A DNA stretch of 64,000 nt from Mucilaginibacter sp. OK098. Lineage in GTDB: Bacteria > Bacteroidota > Bacteroidia > Sphingobacteriales > Sphingobacteriaceae. The first letter of the stretch is position 1. Each line of letters begins with the position of its first letter. The stretch is from the NCBI RefSeq assembly GCF_900142915.1, contig NZ_FRCM01000009.1, positions 285,371 through 349,370 on the forward strand, given 5' to 3'. This document shows positions 9,248 through 17,465 of this stretch, in pieces. Both the position numbers and the translations under genes were made by a program. The notes under the pieces are model-generated. The model saw nothing but the letters and a program-made list of their open reading frames with translations, made no database searches and was not told where the DNA came from.

Positions 9248-9970
9248 TTACTTATTCTTCAGCATTGAAGCTGCTGCTTCATCTAAAAACCATTGGATCT
9301 GTCCAACAATTGGCTCTATCAGCTGAGCCGGGTATTCTTCAATATCTTCGTCATCTTCCAATACATGATGTACTGCTATGGCTTTTCCCTCGCCATACAC
9401 TAAAAAGGCAATGTTTTGTGCCTCGTTAATTAATGGCGCATTCAGGGTAATGCGAAAAACCTGCTGATCTTCTAAATAAACATCGCTTACACCGGGTACC
9501 CTGTCATGTAAAACAGGCGTATGAGGGAACAATGATGCTGTGTGCGAATTATCGCCCAGGCCAAGCAATATCAGGTCAAAGCTTAGTTCTGTTTCGTCAA
9601 AAAATTGTTCTACCTCTTCCTGGTATTTTTTAGCGGCTTCTTTAGGCTCAAGGCTGGTATCAACCGCAAAAATCTGCGCAGGGTCAATCATCAATGGTGC
9701 AAATAAGGCGTTCTTTGCCATCAGGTAATTGCTATCCTTATCCGTTTGTGGCACATTGCGTTCATCGCCAAAAAAGAAATAAACCTTCCCCCAATCCAGC
9801 TGATCGTGAAATGAATCTGCCAGTAGCTCATAAAGTTTTTTGGGCGAGCTGCCGCCGGAAAGGGCTACCGAAAATTTGCCATTTTTAGCAATGGCCTCGC
9901 TGCCTATTATTACAAAATATTCAGCCAGTGCTGTCAGCACTTCATCGGCTGTATTATATATATTTAACAT
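9248..9970 (-). CDS. pgl: 6-phosphogluconolactonase
   Basis: Hydrolyses 6-phosphogluconolactone to 6-phosphogluconate, the second oxidative step of the pentose phosphate pathway, in the cytoplasm. The 240 residues match the usual length of the DevB/Pgl family. Family motifs are visible: ALSGGSSPKKLYELL for phosphate binding and VYFFFGDERNVP, then NYLMAKNALF and LLGLGDNSHTASLFPHTP. It is the last gene of the pentose phosphate operon, 87 bases after zwf. That gap holds a hairpin and repeat words, which may set its level relative to zwf. Confidence 0.95.
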   Translation of the reverse strand: MLNIYNTADEVLTALAEYFVIIGSEAIAKNGKFSVALSGGSSPKKLYELLADSFHDQLDWGKVYFFFGDERNVPQTDKDSNYLMAKNALFAPLMIDPAQIFAVDTSLEPKEAAKKYQEEVEQFFDETELSFDLILLGLGDNSHTASLFPHTPVLHDRVPGVSDVYLEDQQVFRITLNAPLINEAQNIAFLVYGEGKAIAVHHVLEDDEDIEEYPAQLIEPIVGQIQWFLDEAAASMLKNK

Positions 9971-9983
9971 GGTGGTTGTGTTT

Positions 9984-10057
9984 GTGATCAGAGGTTAAAG
10001 AAAACTTACGAAGTTTTTAAAACTTCGTAAGTTTGTTTATCTCCAATCTCTAAAAAA
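9984..10057. repeat. Micro-repeat words flanking a perfect 15-bp hairpin (zwf-pgl gap)
   Basis: A strong hairpin at 10002-10033 has arms AAACTTACGAAGTTT and AAACTTCGTAAGTTT with almost no loop. It is flanked by GATCAGAGGTTAAAG (about 9986-10000) and CCAATCTCTAAAAA (about 10043-10056). The flanks resemble the GATTAGAG/CTAATCTC words seen at 14864-14900 and 28281-28375. It lies between two co-transcribed genes, so it is an intercistronic structure, not obviously a terminator. Confidence 0.6.
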
Positions 10058-11587
10058 CTACTTCTTTCCCCCTTGTACCGGCAAGGTGAACCAATTAAAC
10101 CCATCGCGGGCAATCAGCGCCTCGGCAGATTCTGGTCCCCAAGAGTCGGCAGAATAGTTAGGGAAATTTAAACTCTTTTTATTTTGCCAGGTGCTCAGGA
10201 TCGGCATTACCAATTCCCATGCAGCCTCAACCTGGTCGCTGCGCATAAACAAGGTCTGGTCGCCAAGCATGGTATCCAGTATCAGTGTTTCATAAGCTTC
10301 AGGAGCCTGGTTGGTATAGGTGCCTTTATAGTCAAACACCATATCAACAGCATTTAAAACCATATCAATACCCGGGCGTTTAGCCTGTACCTGCAAACGA
10401 ATACTCATTTCGGGCTGGATACTGATGATCAGCCTGTTCTGCTGCCAGCTTTCTGCAGCTTCGGTAGGGAAGATCAAATGCGGCACATCCTTAAACTGGA
10501 TGGTAATAACCGATGACGACTGGTGCATCCGCTTGCCTGTGCGCAAATAGAACGGAACACCCTGCCAGCGCCAGTTATCTACAAAAAACTTTATAGCGGC
10601 AAACGTTTCAGTATTTGATTCAGGATTAACCTTTGGCTCTTCACGGTATCCGGGCACTTCTTTGCCTTTCATCCATCCGCTGCCATACTGGCCCCTAACG
10701 GCTGAATTACGCACGTCCTCCGGACCAAACCTGCGCATAGCCTTTAACACATCAACCTTGCGATCGCGCACCTCATCGGCATTAAAGCTTACTGGTGGTT
10801 CCATGGCTATGTGGCATAGCAGTTGCAGCAAATGGTTCTGGATCATATCACGCATAGCGCCTGATCCATCATAATAGTCGCCGCGCTCTTCAACGCCCAA
10901 CTGCTCGGTTACCGAGATCTGCACATGCTCAATATAATTACGGTTCCAGAGCGGTTCCATTATGCTATTGGCGAAGCGGAAAGCCATTATATTCTGAACT
11001 GTTTCTTTACCCAGGTAATGGTCGATGCGATAGATCTGGCATTCATCAAAAATACTTGACAATAGTTTGTTCAGATCTTTTGCCGTTTCAAGGTCATGCC
11101 CGAACGGTTTTTCAATCACTATCCTTACCTTTTTAGAATCATCAGCCAGTTTAGCCTTTGAAATATTAGAAGCAATTATTGGGAAAAAATTTGGTGACAC
11201 CGCCAGGTAATAAATTACATTGGCCTTTGTTTTCCAATCGGTATTGTGCTTTTCAACACGCTTGCCAAACTCTTTATAGGTTTCAAAATCATTGATATCC
11301 GATACCTGGTAATAAATGCTTTTTTCAAACTCTGCCCACTTTTTTTCATCAGCCTTTCCGCTGCGGGAAAACTGGTTGATATCATTATGCAGATTGGTCC
11401 TGAACTGCTCGTCAGTAAACTTGGTACGACCCGTACCGATGATAGAAAACTGTTTTGGCAGCCATCCGTCTAAAAATAAATTATACAAAGCCGGCCCGAT
11501 TTTACGCGAGGTAAGATCGCCGGTACCACCAAAAATTACAAATATTGTAGGGTCTGAGTGTGTGCTTGTGCTCATTTTATTTAACAT
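10058..11587 (-). CDS. zwf: Glucose-6-phosphate 1-dehydrogenase
   Basis: Catalyses the first oxidative step of the pentose phosphate pathway, glucose 6-phosphate to 6-phosphogluconolactone with NADP+. The 509 residues are normal length. The Rossmann motif GGTGDLTSRK is at about residues 20-29, and the substrate signature RIDHYLGKE at 187-195. DMIQNHLLQLLCHIAMEPP and the C-terminal FNWFTLPVQGG are also typical. An alternative start at 11575 (MSTSTHSDP) would be equally plausible; no Shine-Dalgarno decides. It sits 22 bases after gnd and before pgl, in the order of a coherent oxidative branch. Confidence 0.97.
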   Translation of the reverse strand: MLNKMSTSTHSDPTIFVIFGGTGDLTSRKIGPALYNLFLDGWLPKQFSIIGTGRTKFTDEQFRTNLHNDINQFSRSGKADEKKWAEFEKSIYYQVSDINDFETYKEFGKRVEKHNTDWKTKANVIYYLAVSPNFFPIIASNISKAKLADDSKKVRIVIEKPFGHDLETAKDLNKLLSSIFDECQIYRIDHYLGKETVQNIMAFRFANSIMEPLWNRNYIEHVQISVTEQLGVEERGDYYDGSGAMRDMIQNHLLQLLCHIAMEPPVSFNADEVRDRKVDVLKAMRRFGPEDVRNSAVRGQYGSGWMKGKEVPGYREEPKVNPESNTETFAAIKFFVDNWRWQGVPFYLRTGKRMHQSSSVITIQFKDVPHLIFPTEAAESWQQNRLIISIQPEMSIRLQVQAKRPGIDMVLNAVDMVFDYKGTYTNQAPEAYETLILDTMLGDQTLFMRSDQVEAAWELVMPILSTWQNKKSLNFPNYSADSWGPESAEALIARDGFNWFTLPVQGGKK

Positions 11588-11609
11588 TATCAGCTAATAA
11601 ATTATGATA

Positions 11610-13040
11610 TTAATCCTCGCTTTTAGGAACCCATTGGGTATGGAACACGCCTTCTTTGCCAATCAGCTCGTAAGTGTGTGCGCCAAAATAATCGCGTTGT
11701 GCCTGGGTTAAGTTTGATGGCATCCGTTTGCTGCGGAATGCATCAAAGTAACTCAATGACGATGCATAGGCCGGGGTAGCAACACCTGCGGCAACTGTTG
11801 CCGAAAGCACTTTTCTTGCACCCGGTACCGCAGCTTTTATCAGTTCTGCAACACTGCTGTCCAGTAATAAATGGGCCAGCTTGGCATCCTTTTGATAGGC
11901 ATTGAAAATATCGTTCAAAAACTCCGAACGGATGATACAACCACCGCGCCAGATCTTAGCAATGTCGCCTAAGTGCAGGTCATATTTATATTCTGCAGAT
12001 GCTAATGACAGCAAGTGCATGCCCTGTGCATAGCTAATGATCATATTGAAGTAGAAAGCTTGCTCCAGTGCTGCTAAAAACTCATCTTTATTTACATCAA
12101 GCGTGATCTCATCCTTACTGTAAATATCACCGGCTTGTACCCTTAGCGCTTTGTATTTCGACAGATCGCGCATAGCTACAGCAGTATCAACAGTCGGGAT
12201 TGGCGCCTGAAGGTCCATTGCTACCTGTGAGGTCCATTTACCGGTACCTTTAGCTTTAGCTTCGTCCTTAATATCATCTAATAATAAATGATCTGTACCC
12301 GGAGCTTTATATTTGAAAATATCTTTGGTGATATCAAGAAGAAAAGATTTCAACCTGCCATCATTCCATTTGGTAAACACGGTGCCAATAGCGTCATTGT
12401 CAAGTTTTAATCCTGTTTTAAGGATCTCGTAAGTTTCAGCTATCAGCTGCATTATACCGTATTCGATACCGTTGTGTACCATTTTAACAAAGTGGCCTGA
12501 TGCTCCCGGACCAATATAGGTAACACACGGAGCGCCGTCAACATGGGCTGCAATTGCTTCAAATATCGGCTTCATCACGTTATATGCGTCCTTATCGCCA
12601 CCCGGCATCATGCTCGGGCCGCGGCGGGCGCCTTCTTCACCGCCCGATACACCCATCCCGAAAAAGTGAAGGCCTATAGCTTCCAGTTCTTCAACACGGC
12701 GGTTAGTATCGGTAAAGTGTGAGTTTCCGCCATCAATTAAAATATCGCCTTTTTCAAGCAGGGGGGTTAATTCCTCAATAACGCTGTCAACAATTTTACC
12801 GGCCGGAACCAGCATCATTATTGCGCGCGGCGTAGTTAAGCTTTGTATAAATTCTTTAGCATCACCAAAACCTTTAACATGGTGATCTTTCCCTTCCTCA
12901 TTTAACGATGCTACTTTGGTGGCATCTTTATCGTGCCCTGCTACCGCATAGCCATGATCGGCCATGTTAAGCAGCAAGCTGCGGCCCATAGTACCAAGGC
13001 CTATCATGCCGAAAGCATATTTTTCTGGTGTTGCACTCAT
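11610..13040 (-). CDS. gnd: 6-phosphogluconate dehydrogenase, decarboxylating
   Basis: Converts 6-phosphogluconate to ribulose 5-phosphate and CO2 with NADP+. The 476 residues match the long (E. coli type) class. Visible are the dinucleotide-binding GLGTMGRSLLLN (residues 14-25), GVSGGEEGARRGPSMMPGG for substrate, and GASGHFVKMVHNGIEYG carrying the catalytic Lys and Asn. The C-terminal DYFGAHTYE is also family-specific. Its start overlaps the stop of the HAD gene by 4 bases, so the two are translationally coupled. Confidence 0.97.
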   Translation of the reverse strand: MSATPEKYAFGMIGLGTMGRSLLLNMADHGYAVAGHDKDATKVASLNEEGKDHHVKGFGDAKEFIQSLTTPRAIMMLVPAGKIVDSVIEELTPLLEKGDILIDGGNSHFTDTNRRVEELEAIGLHFFGMGVSGGEEGARRGPSMMPGGDKDAYNVMKPIFEAIAAHVDGAPCVTYIGPGASGHFVKMVHNGIEYGIMQLIAETYEILKTGLKLDNDAIGTVFTKWNDGRLKSFLLDITKDIFKYKAPGTDHLLLDDIKDEAKAKGTGKWTSQVAMDLQAPIPTVDTAVAMRDLSKYKALRVQAGDIYSKDEITLDVNKDEFLAALEQAFYFNMIISYAQGMHLLSLASAEYKYDLHLGDIAKIWRGGCIIRSEFLNDIFNAYQKDAKLAHLLLDSSVAELIKAAVPGARKVLSATVAAGVATPAYASSLSYFDAFRSKRMPSNLTQAQRDYFGAHTYELIGKEGVFHTQWVPKSED

Positions 13041-13669
13041 TTTACTTGGGGTTGATTTTCTTTTTTTAAATTTTCTAATATCTCTTTAGTGGTTTCAAAG
13101 CTGGTGTGCTGATACGCACGCATGCCCAGCTTTTTAGCTGCAAGTGCAAACATCTTCCTGTCGTCAAAATAAACGCATTCCTGTGGCTGCGCCATAGCTA
13201 TACCCAGAGCCAGCTTGAATATGGCAGGATCAGGCTTGCGGATGCCTACTTCACACGATGATACAAAGGCATCGAACAGATCATGCAGCTTGAATTTCTT
13301 GATCCGGTAATCATTCAGCTCCTTGCCCTCGTTATTGATAGCCATTATTTTAAAACCGCAATCTTTTTTCCACTCTTTTAACCAGGCAAGCGTATTTGGT
13401 AACTCCTTTGACTGCTCGAACATGAAATTTTTAAAATCCTCGCGGGTAAACTCGCGGGGATGATTAAAAACTACGGTATCAAGGTATTCTTCAAGGTCAA
13501 CACCGGCTGCTTCGTACACATTGAAAATAAACGTATGAAGCTCTTTTACCTCGCTATAATCAAGGCCGAATTTTTTGGCGGCTTCCTCACGCGATTCGTG
13601 CCCCCATCCATTGGTAAGCAAAACACCCCCAATATCAAAAAACAGGAACTTGACGGATAATGTTTCCAC
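13037..13669 (-). CDS. HAD-superfamily phosphatase in pentose phosphate operon
   Basis: A 210-residue haloacid dehalogenase-like hydrolase of subfamily IA. Motif I is FFDIGGVLL with the nucleophile Asp12. Motif III is IRKPDPAIFK with its Lys, and motif IV CVYFDDRKMF. The second motif I Asp of many phosphatases is replaced by Gly, as in the DIGGVL subgroup. The substrate cannot be read from sequence. Its place between tal and gnd, with a 4-base overlap to gnd, suggests a sugar phosphate or a damaged pathway metabolite (for example repair of a side product); this is inference. Confidence 0.88.
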   Translation of the reverse strand: METLSVKFLFFDIGGVLLTNGWGHESREEAAKKFGLDYSEVKELHTFIFNVYEAAGVDLEEYLDTVVFNHPREFTREDFKNFMFEQSKELPNTLAWLKEWKKDCGFKIMAINNEGKELNDYRIKKFKLHDLFDAFVSSCEVGIRKPDPAIFKLALGIAMAQPQECVYFDDRKMFALAAKKLGMRAYQHTSFETTKEILENLKKENQPQVK

Positions 13670-13674
13670 GGTGC

Positions 13675-14769
13675 TTAAACTTTACTTTTTTGATCTTCAA
13701 TTGCCTGCAGTAATTTTTCAAAAGGTTTGTTGAATTTCTCAATTCCTTCGTCTTCCAATTGCTGGGTAATGGCATCAATATCAATTCCGGCAGCTTTTAA
13801 CTTGTCTAATATCGCGGTAGCATTATCCAAACCATCTTCTAAAGTATTGGCTGCAATACCGTGATCGCGGAAGGCCTCAATGGTTTCTAACGGAACAGTA
13901 TCAACCGTATCAGCACCTATAAGGGCCTCAACATATTTGGTATCTTTAAATGCAGGGTTTTTGCTGCTGGTACTTGCCCAAAGCAAACGCTGCGGCTGTG
14001 CGCCTTCTGCTGCCAGTTTTTCCCAACGCGGGCCACTGAACACTCTTTTATAAATTTCGTAAGCTTTTTTTGCTGACGCGATAGCAACTTCGCCTTTTAA
14101 ATCACCAAGGCCTTTTTCATCAAGCAGAGGGTCAACCAAAACATCAATGCGGCTTAGAAAGAAGCTGGCTACTGATGAAATATGGCCAATTTTATGACCT
14201 GCCGCCAGGTGATCTTCCAAACCTGATATGTATGCTTCGGTTACTTCTTCATAACGCGGCAAGCCAAATAGTAGGGTAACGTTAATATTTATTCCTTTGC
14301 CAATTGATTTCCTGATAGCCTGTAAGCCGGGTTTTGTACCAGGAATTTTTATCATTACGTTTTTGCGGTCTACCTTTTTCCAAAGCTCTTCTGCCTGTTT
14401 AGCAGTGCCTTCGGCGTCTAGTGCTAAAAATGGAGATACCTCTAAACTCACATAACCATCTTCACCTTTTGATTCATCGTAAACGCCTTCAAAAAGCTTG
14501 GTAGCATTTTGAATGTCGGTAACGGCTAAGCCAAAAAATATTTCTTCGTTAGTTTTATCGCCTTCAGCCAGTGTGCGGATATCGTTATCGTAATCTGAAC
14601 TGCTGGTGATTGCTTTTTCAAAAATGGCAGGGTTTGAGGTTACGCCCCTAACGCCGTCCACATCAATCAGGCTTTTTAATTTCCCTGATGAAATAATCGC
14701 GCGGTCAATAAAATCAAGCCAGATGCTTTGACCAAAGCTGTGTATTTGTTTTACTTTATTAGTTTCCAT
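13675..14769 (-). CDS. tal: Transaldolase
   Basis: Transfers a dihydroxyacetone unit from sedoheptulose 7-phosphate to glyceraldehyde 3-phosphate in the non-oxidative pentose phosphate pathway. The 364 residues fit the longer (type 2) transaldolase class. The Schiff-base Lys141 lies in NVMIKIPGTKPG. Other family segments are GVRGVTSNPAIFEKAI, SLEVSPFLALDAEG and SRIDVLVDPLL. The stop is only 5 bases before the HAD start. Upstream is a 110-base gap to rpiB filled with repeat words. Confidence 0.96.
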   Translation of the reverse strand: METNKVKQIHSFGQSIWLDFIDRAIISSGKLKSLIDVDGVRGVTSNPAIFEKAITSSSDYDNDIRTLAEGDKTNEEIFFGLAVTDIQNATKLFEGVYDESKGEDGYVSLEVSPFLALDAEGTAKQAEELWKKVDRKNVMIKIPGTKPGLQAIRKSIGKGININVTLLFGLPRYEEVTEAYISGLEDHLAAGHKIGHISSVASFFLSRIDVLVDPLLDEKGLGDLKGEVAIASAKKAYEIYKRVFSGPRWEKLAAEGAQPQRLLWASTSSKNPAFKDTKYVEALIGADTVDTVPLETIEAFRDHGIAANTLEDGLDNATAILDKLKAAGIDIDAITQQLEDEGIEKFNKPFEKLLQAIEDQKSKV

Positions 14770-14787
14770 GATTTGTTTTTTTTTATT

Positions 14788-14823
14788 AGTCCGGAAAGTC
14801 GGGAAAGTCCGAAAGTCCGGAAG
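14788..14823. repeat. Micro-repeat, AGTCCGGAA words
   Basis: Five tandem, slightly varied words read AGTCCGGAA, AGTCGGGAA, AGTCCGAA, AGTCCGGAA. The same words occur at 39267-39285, downstream of gldD. Here it lies just upstream of the tal start codon, within the operon. No inverted partner is visible nearby. Confidence 0.6.
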
Positions 14824-14863
14824 ATTGTTTGTACTTTTTGTTTTAACTTAGGGCATTGTGCCC

Positions 14864-14900
14864 AACTAATCTCTGATCTCTAGCCTCTGGTCTCTAAAAG
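14864..14900. repeat. Micro-repeat, CTAATCTC words overlapping the rpiB stop
   Basis: Words AATCTCTGATCTCTAGCCTC and GGTCTCTAAAAG follow each other at a 7-8 base rhythm. They match the right half of the element at 28281-28375. The rpiB stop codon and its last codons lie inside the element. A short hairpin GGGCA-TTG-TGCCC (14851-14863) precedes it. Confidence 0.6.
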
Positions 14901-15329
14901 AGCAACCTTCCCCAGCCTCCGCATATGCCTGTCGGCCCCGGTGAACTCTGCGTTTAAAAAGGCCTCGATATATTCTTCGGCTGCACTGCTGCCGGTAACG
15001 CGGCCACCCAGGCAAAGCACATTCAGATCATCGTCCTCAACGCCCTGGTGAGCAGAAAAATGATCGTTAATAAGCGCCGCCCTAACCCCTTTTACCTTGT
15101 TGGCTGCTACAGAAGCACCAACACCGCTGCCACAAAGCGCTATACCACGGTCAACTTCTTTATCAGCCACAGCCTCTGCCAATGGGATAATATAATCCGG
15201 GTAGTCATCAGTATTATCCAGCTTGTACGCGCCAAAGTCTATTACCTCATGTCCAAGCTTTATCAGCCATGGATGAATGATCTCTTTTAATTTATATCCG
15301 CCGTGATCGGCTGCTATTCCTATCTTCAT
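14880..15329 (-). CDS. rpiB: Ribose 5-phosphate isomerase B
   Basis: Interconverts ribulose 5-phosphate and ribose 5-phosphate. ATG at 15329 (MKIGIAADHGGYKLKEII) is the true start, because family proteins begin exactly here. A 33-codon upstream extension reads through a repeat and is rejected. The enzyme is 149 residues, usual for RpiB. ADHGGY carries substrate-binding residues, and RGIALCGSGVGASVAANK carries the catalytic Cys loop. The last residues LLETRG and the stop are encoded by an intergenic-type micro-repeat, so the original C-terminus was probably replaced by repeat sequence. The core domain is intact. Confidence 0.93.
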   Translation of the reverse strand: MKIGIAADHGGYKLKEIIHPWLIKLGHEVIDFGAYKLDNTDDYPDYIIPLAEAVADKEVDRGIALCGSGVGASVAANKVKGVRAALINDHFSAHQGVEDDDLNVLCLGGRVTGSSAAEEYIEAFLNAEFTGADRHMRRLGKVALLETRG

Positions 15330-15444
15330 TAGATTTGAGTATTGAGATGTGAGATATGAGACAGAAAATGCGGCCTCATAATGTTCATTTAAGAGACGTG
15401 AGACATGAGAAAAAATCTCAAATCCCACGTCTCAAATCTCATAT
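15330..15444. repeat. Micro-repeat hairpin, GAGATTTGAG words (tkt-rpiB gap)
   Basis: The left part holds words such as GATTTGAGTATTGAGATGTG and AGATATGAGAC, then AAGAGACGTGAGACATGAG. The right part holds their complements, TCTCAAATCCCACGTCTCAA and ATCTCATATCT. The two sides can pair as a long imperfect hairpin. It exactly fills the space between the tkt stop and rpiB start in the pentose phosphate operon. Confidence 0.7.
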
Positions 15445-17451
15445 CTATAATAACGCCTTCGCTCTTTTTACAACATTTTCAACCGTAAAGCCAAAGTGCT
15501 TGTACAGGTCTTCAGCCGGTGCTGACTCACCAAAGGTGGTCATGCCAAGCATGTCGCCTTCGTCGGTAGTGTATTTATGCCAGCCCATTGGCGATGCCAT
15601 TTCAACTGCCAAACGTTTTTTGCTTGCTTTAGGGAATACTTTCTCTTTGTAAGCGGCATCCTGTTTTTCAAACAGTTCCCAGCTTGGCATACTTACCACA
15701 CGGGTTGAAATACCATCAGCTTCCAGTTGTTTCTGTGCTTCCATTATTAAAGCAACTTCAGATCCGGTTGCCATCAGGATCAGATCGGGCCCCTTGCTTC
15801 CTTCTGAAAGGATGTACGCGCCTTTTTCCAAACCATCGGCTTTGCCGTATTTATCCTGGTCAAGGATAGGAAGTCCCTGGCGGGTAAATACCAAAACAAC
15901 CGGGCCATCCTTGTGCTCAACTGCCACTTTCCACGCATATGCGGTTTCATTAGCATCAGCAGGGCGGATAACGGTGATTCTTGGGATAGACCGTAAAGAA
16001 GCCAGCTGCTCAATAGGCTGGTGGGTTGTACCATCCTCGCCTAAGCCAATACTATCATGCGTATAAACAAATATCGGGTTTATCTTCATAATGGCTGCCA
16101 AACGGATTGGCGGGCGCATATATTCAGAGAACATCAGGAAAGTAGCGCCAAATGGGATAACTCCTTTTGTTAGTGCCATTCCATTTAATGCCGATCCCAT
16201 TGCATGCTCGCGAATCCCGAAGTGGAAATTGCGGCCTGCCCTGTTTTCTGAGGTAAATGAATCAAATTCCTTTAAGTTAGTTTCTGTTGATGGGGAAAGA
16301 TCTGCCGCACCACCTATTAAATTAGGGAGCTTGCCTGCAATAGCATTCAATACTTTGCCTGATGCCTGGCGTGTTGCCATTTTAGGGTCAGAGCCTTTAA
16401 ATACCGGCAATGCATCTTTCCAGCCTTCTGGAAGGCCGCCGCTGCTTAGTAATTCATATTCTGCTGCCAGCTCAGGGAATTTGGCTTTATAATCGGCAAA
16501 CAGCTTATTCCATTTTTCTTCGGTTTTTTCGCCCCTTGCACCAGCTTTGTGGTAATAATCTAATACCTCTGGCGGTACATTGAATGATTTTTCAGGGTCA
16601 AAGCCAAAAAATTCTTTAACCAGCTTTAGTTCATCAGCACCCAACGGAGCACCGTGCGAACCTGCTGTACCTGATTTATTAGGGCTGCCATAGGCAATTA
16701 ATGAACGCACCCTTATTATGGATGGTTTTTGTGATTCGGCTTTGGCATTTATTATTGCAAGCTCCAATGCGTGGGTATCATTTACATCGTTAACTTCCTG
16801 AACATGCCATCCGTAAGATCTGAAACGTGCGCTTACATCTTCGTTAAAGGTAATGTCGGTACTCCCTTCAATTGAGATGTGGTTATCATCGTATAAATAG
16901 ATCAGGTTGCCCAACTCTAAATGTCCGGCTAATGAAGCTGCCTCAGAAGTTACACCTTCCATCAAATCACCATCACTACAAATAACATAGATCTTGTAGT
17001 TGAACAGGTCGAACCCAGGTTTATTGTAGCGGGCAGCCAAATGTTTTTGACCTATTGCAAAGCCAACGCCATTAGCAAAACCCTGACCAAGCGGACCTGT
17101 AGTTACCTCAACACCCGGGCATAAGCCATATTCAGGGTGCCCGGCAGTCTTGCTGTTCATTTGGCGGAAGTTCTTTATGTCATCAAGTGAAAGATCGTAT
17201 CCCGTTAAATACAAAAAAGCATACTGCAGCATACAGGCATGTCCTGCCGAAAGAATAAACCTGTCGCGGTTAGCCCAGTCAGTGCTTTTAGGGTTATAAT
17301 TCATAAACTTTGACCAAAGCACATGTGCCATTGGTGCCAGCGCCATTGGCGTGCCCGGGTGTCCTGAATTTGCTTTTTGTACTGCGTCGGCAGCTAATAC
17401 CCTTGCGGTATTAATTCCAAGAGTTTCAATGTCCTGTGTAGTTGCGCTCAT
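15445..17451 (-). CDS. tkt: Transketolase
   Basis: Thiamine diphosphate enzyme that moves two-carbon units between pentose and other sugar phosphates. From ATG 17451 (MSATTQDIETLGINTARVLA) it has 668 residues, the usual length. A 24-codon longer frame, starting before the ppgk stop, is less likely. Visible are NSGHPGTPMALAP, the ThDP/Mg segment CSDGDLMEGVTSEAASLAGH with DDNHISIEG, the DPKMATRQASGKVL linker, and THDSIGLGEDGTTHQPIEQL of the pyrimidine domain. It starts 14 bases after ppgk. Confidence 0.97.
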   Translation of the reverse strand: MSATTQDIETLGINTARVLAADAVQKANSGHPGTPMALAPMAHVLWSKFMNYNPKSTDWANRDRFILSAGHACMLQYAFLYLTGYDLSLDDIKNFRQMNSKTAGHPEYGLCPGVEVTTGPLGQGFANGVGFAIGQKHLAARYNKPGFDLFNYKIYVICSDGDLMEGVTSEAASLAGHLELGNLIYLYDDNHISIEGSTDITFNEDVSARFRSYGWHVQEVNDVNDTHALELAIINAKAESQKPSIIRVRSLIAYGSPNKSGTAGSHGAPLGADELKLVKEFFGFDPEKSFNVPPEVLDYYHKAGARGEKTEEKWNKLFADYKAKFPELAAEYELLSSGGLPEGWKDALPVFKGSDPKMATRQASGKVLNAIAGKLPNLIGGAADLSPSTETNLKEFDSFTSENRAGRNFHFGIREHAMGSALNGMALTKGVIPFGATFLMFSEYMRPPIRLAAIMKINPIFVYTHDSIGLGEDGTTHQPIEQLASLRSIPRITVIRPADANETAYAWKVAVEHKDGPVVLVFTRQGLPILDQDKYGKADGLEKGAYILSEGSKGPDLILMATGSEVALIMEAQKQLEADGISTRVVSMPSWELFEKQDAAYKEKVFPKASKKRLAVEMASPMGWHKYTTDEGDMLGMTTFGESAPAEDLYKHFGFTVENVVKRAKALL

Positions 17452-17465
17452 TGTTGTTTTGTTTG

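Noticed and set aside
15330..15428. Longer N-terminus for RpiB
   Set aside because: The 33 extra codons are repeat sequence; RpiB proteins begin MKIGIAADHGG.
16091..16492. 133-codon frame antisense to tkt
   Set aside because: The minus-strand transketolase explains the region fully; no conserved residues are seen.
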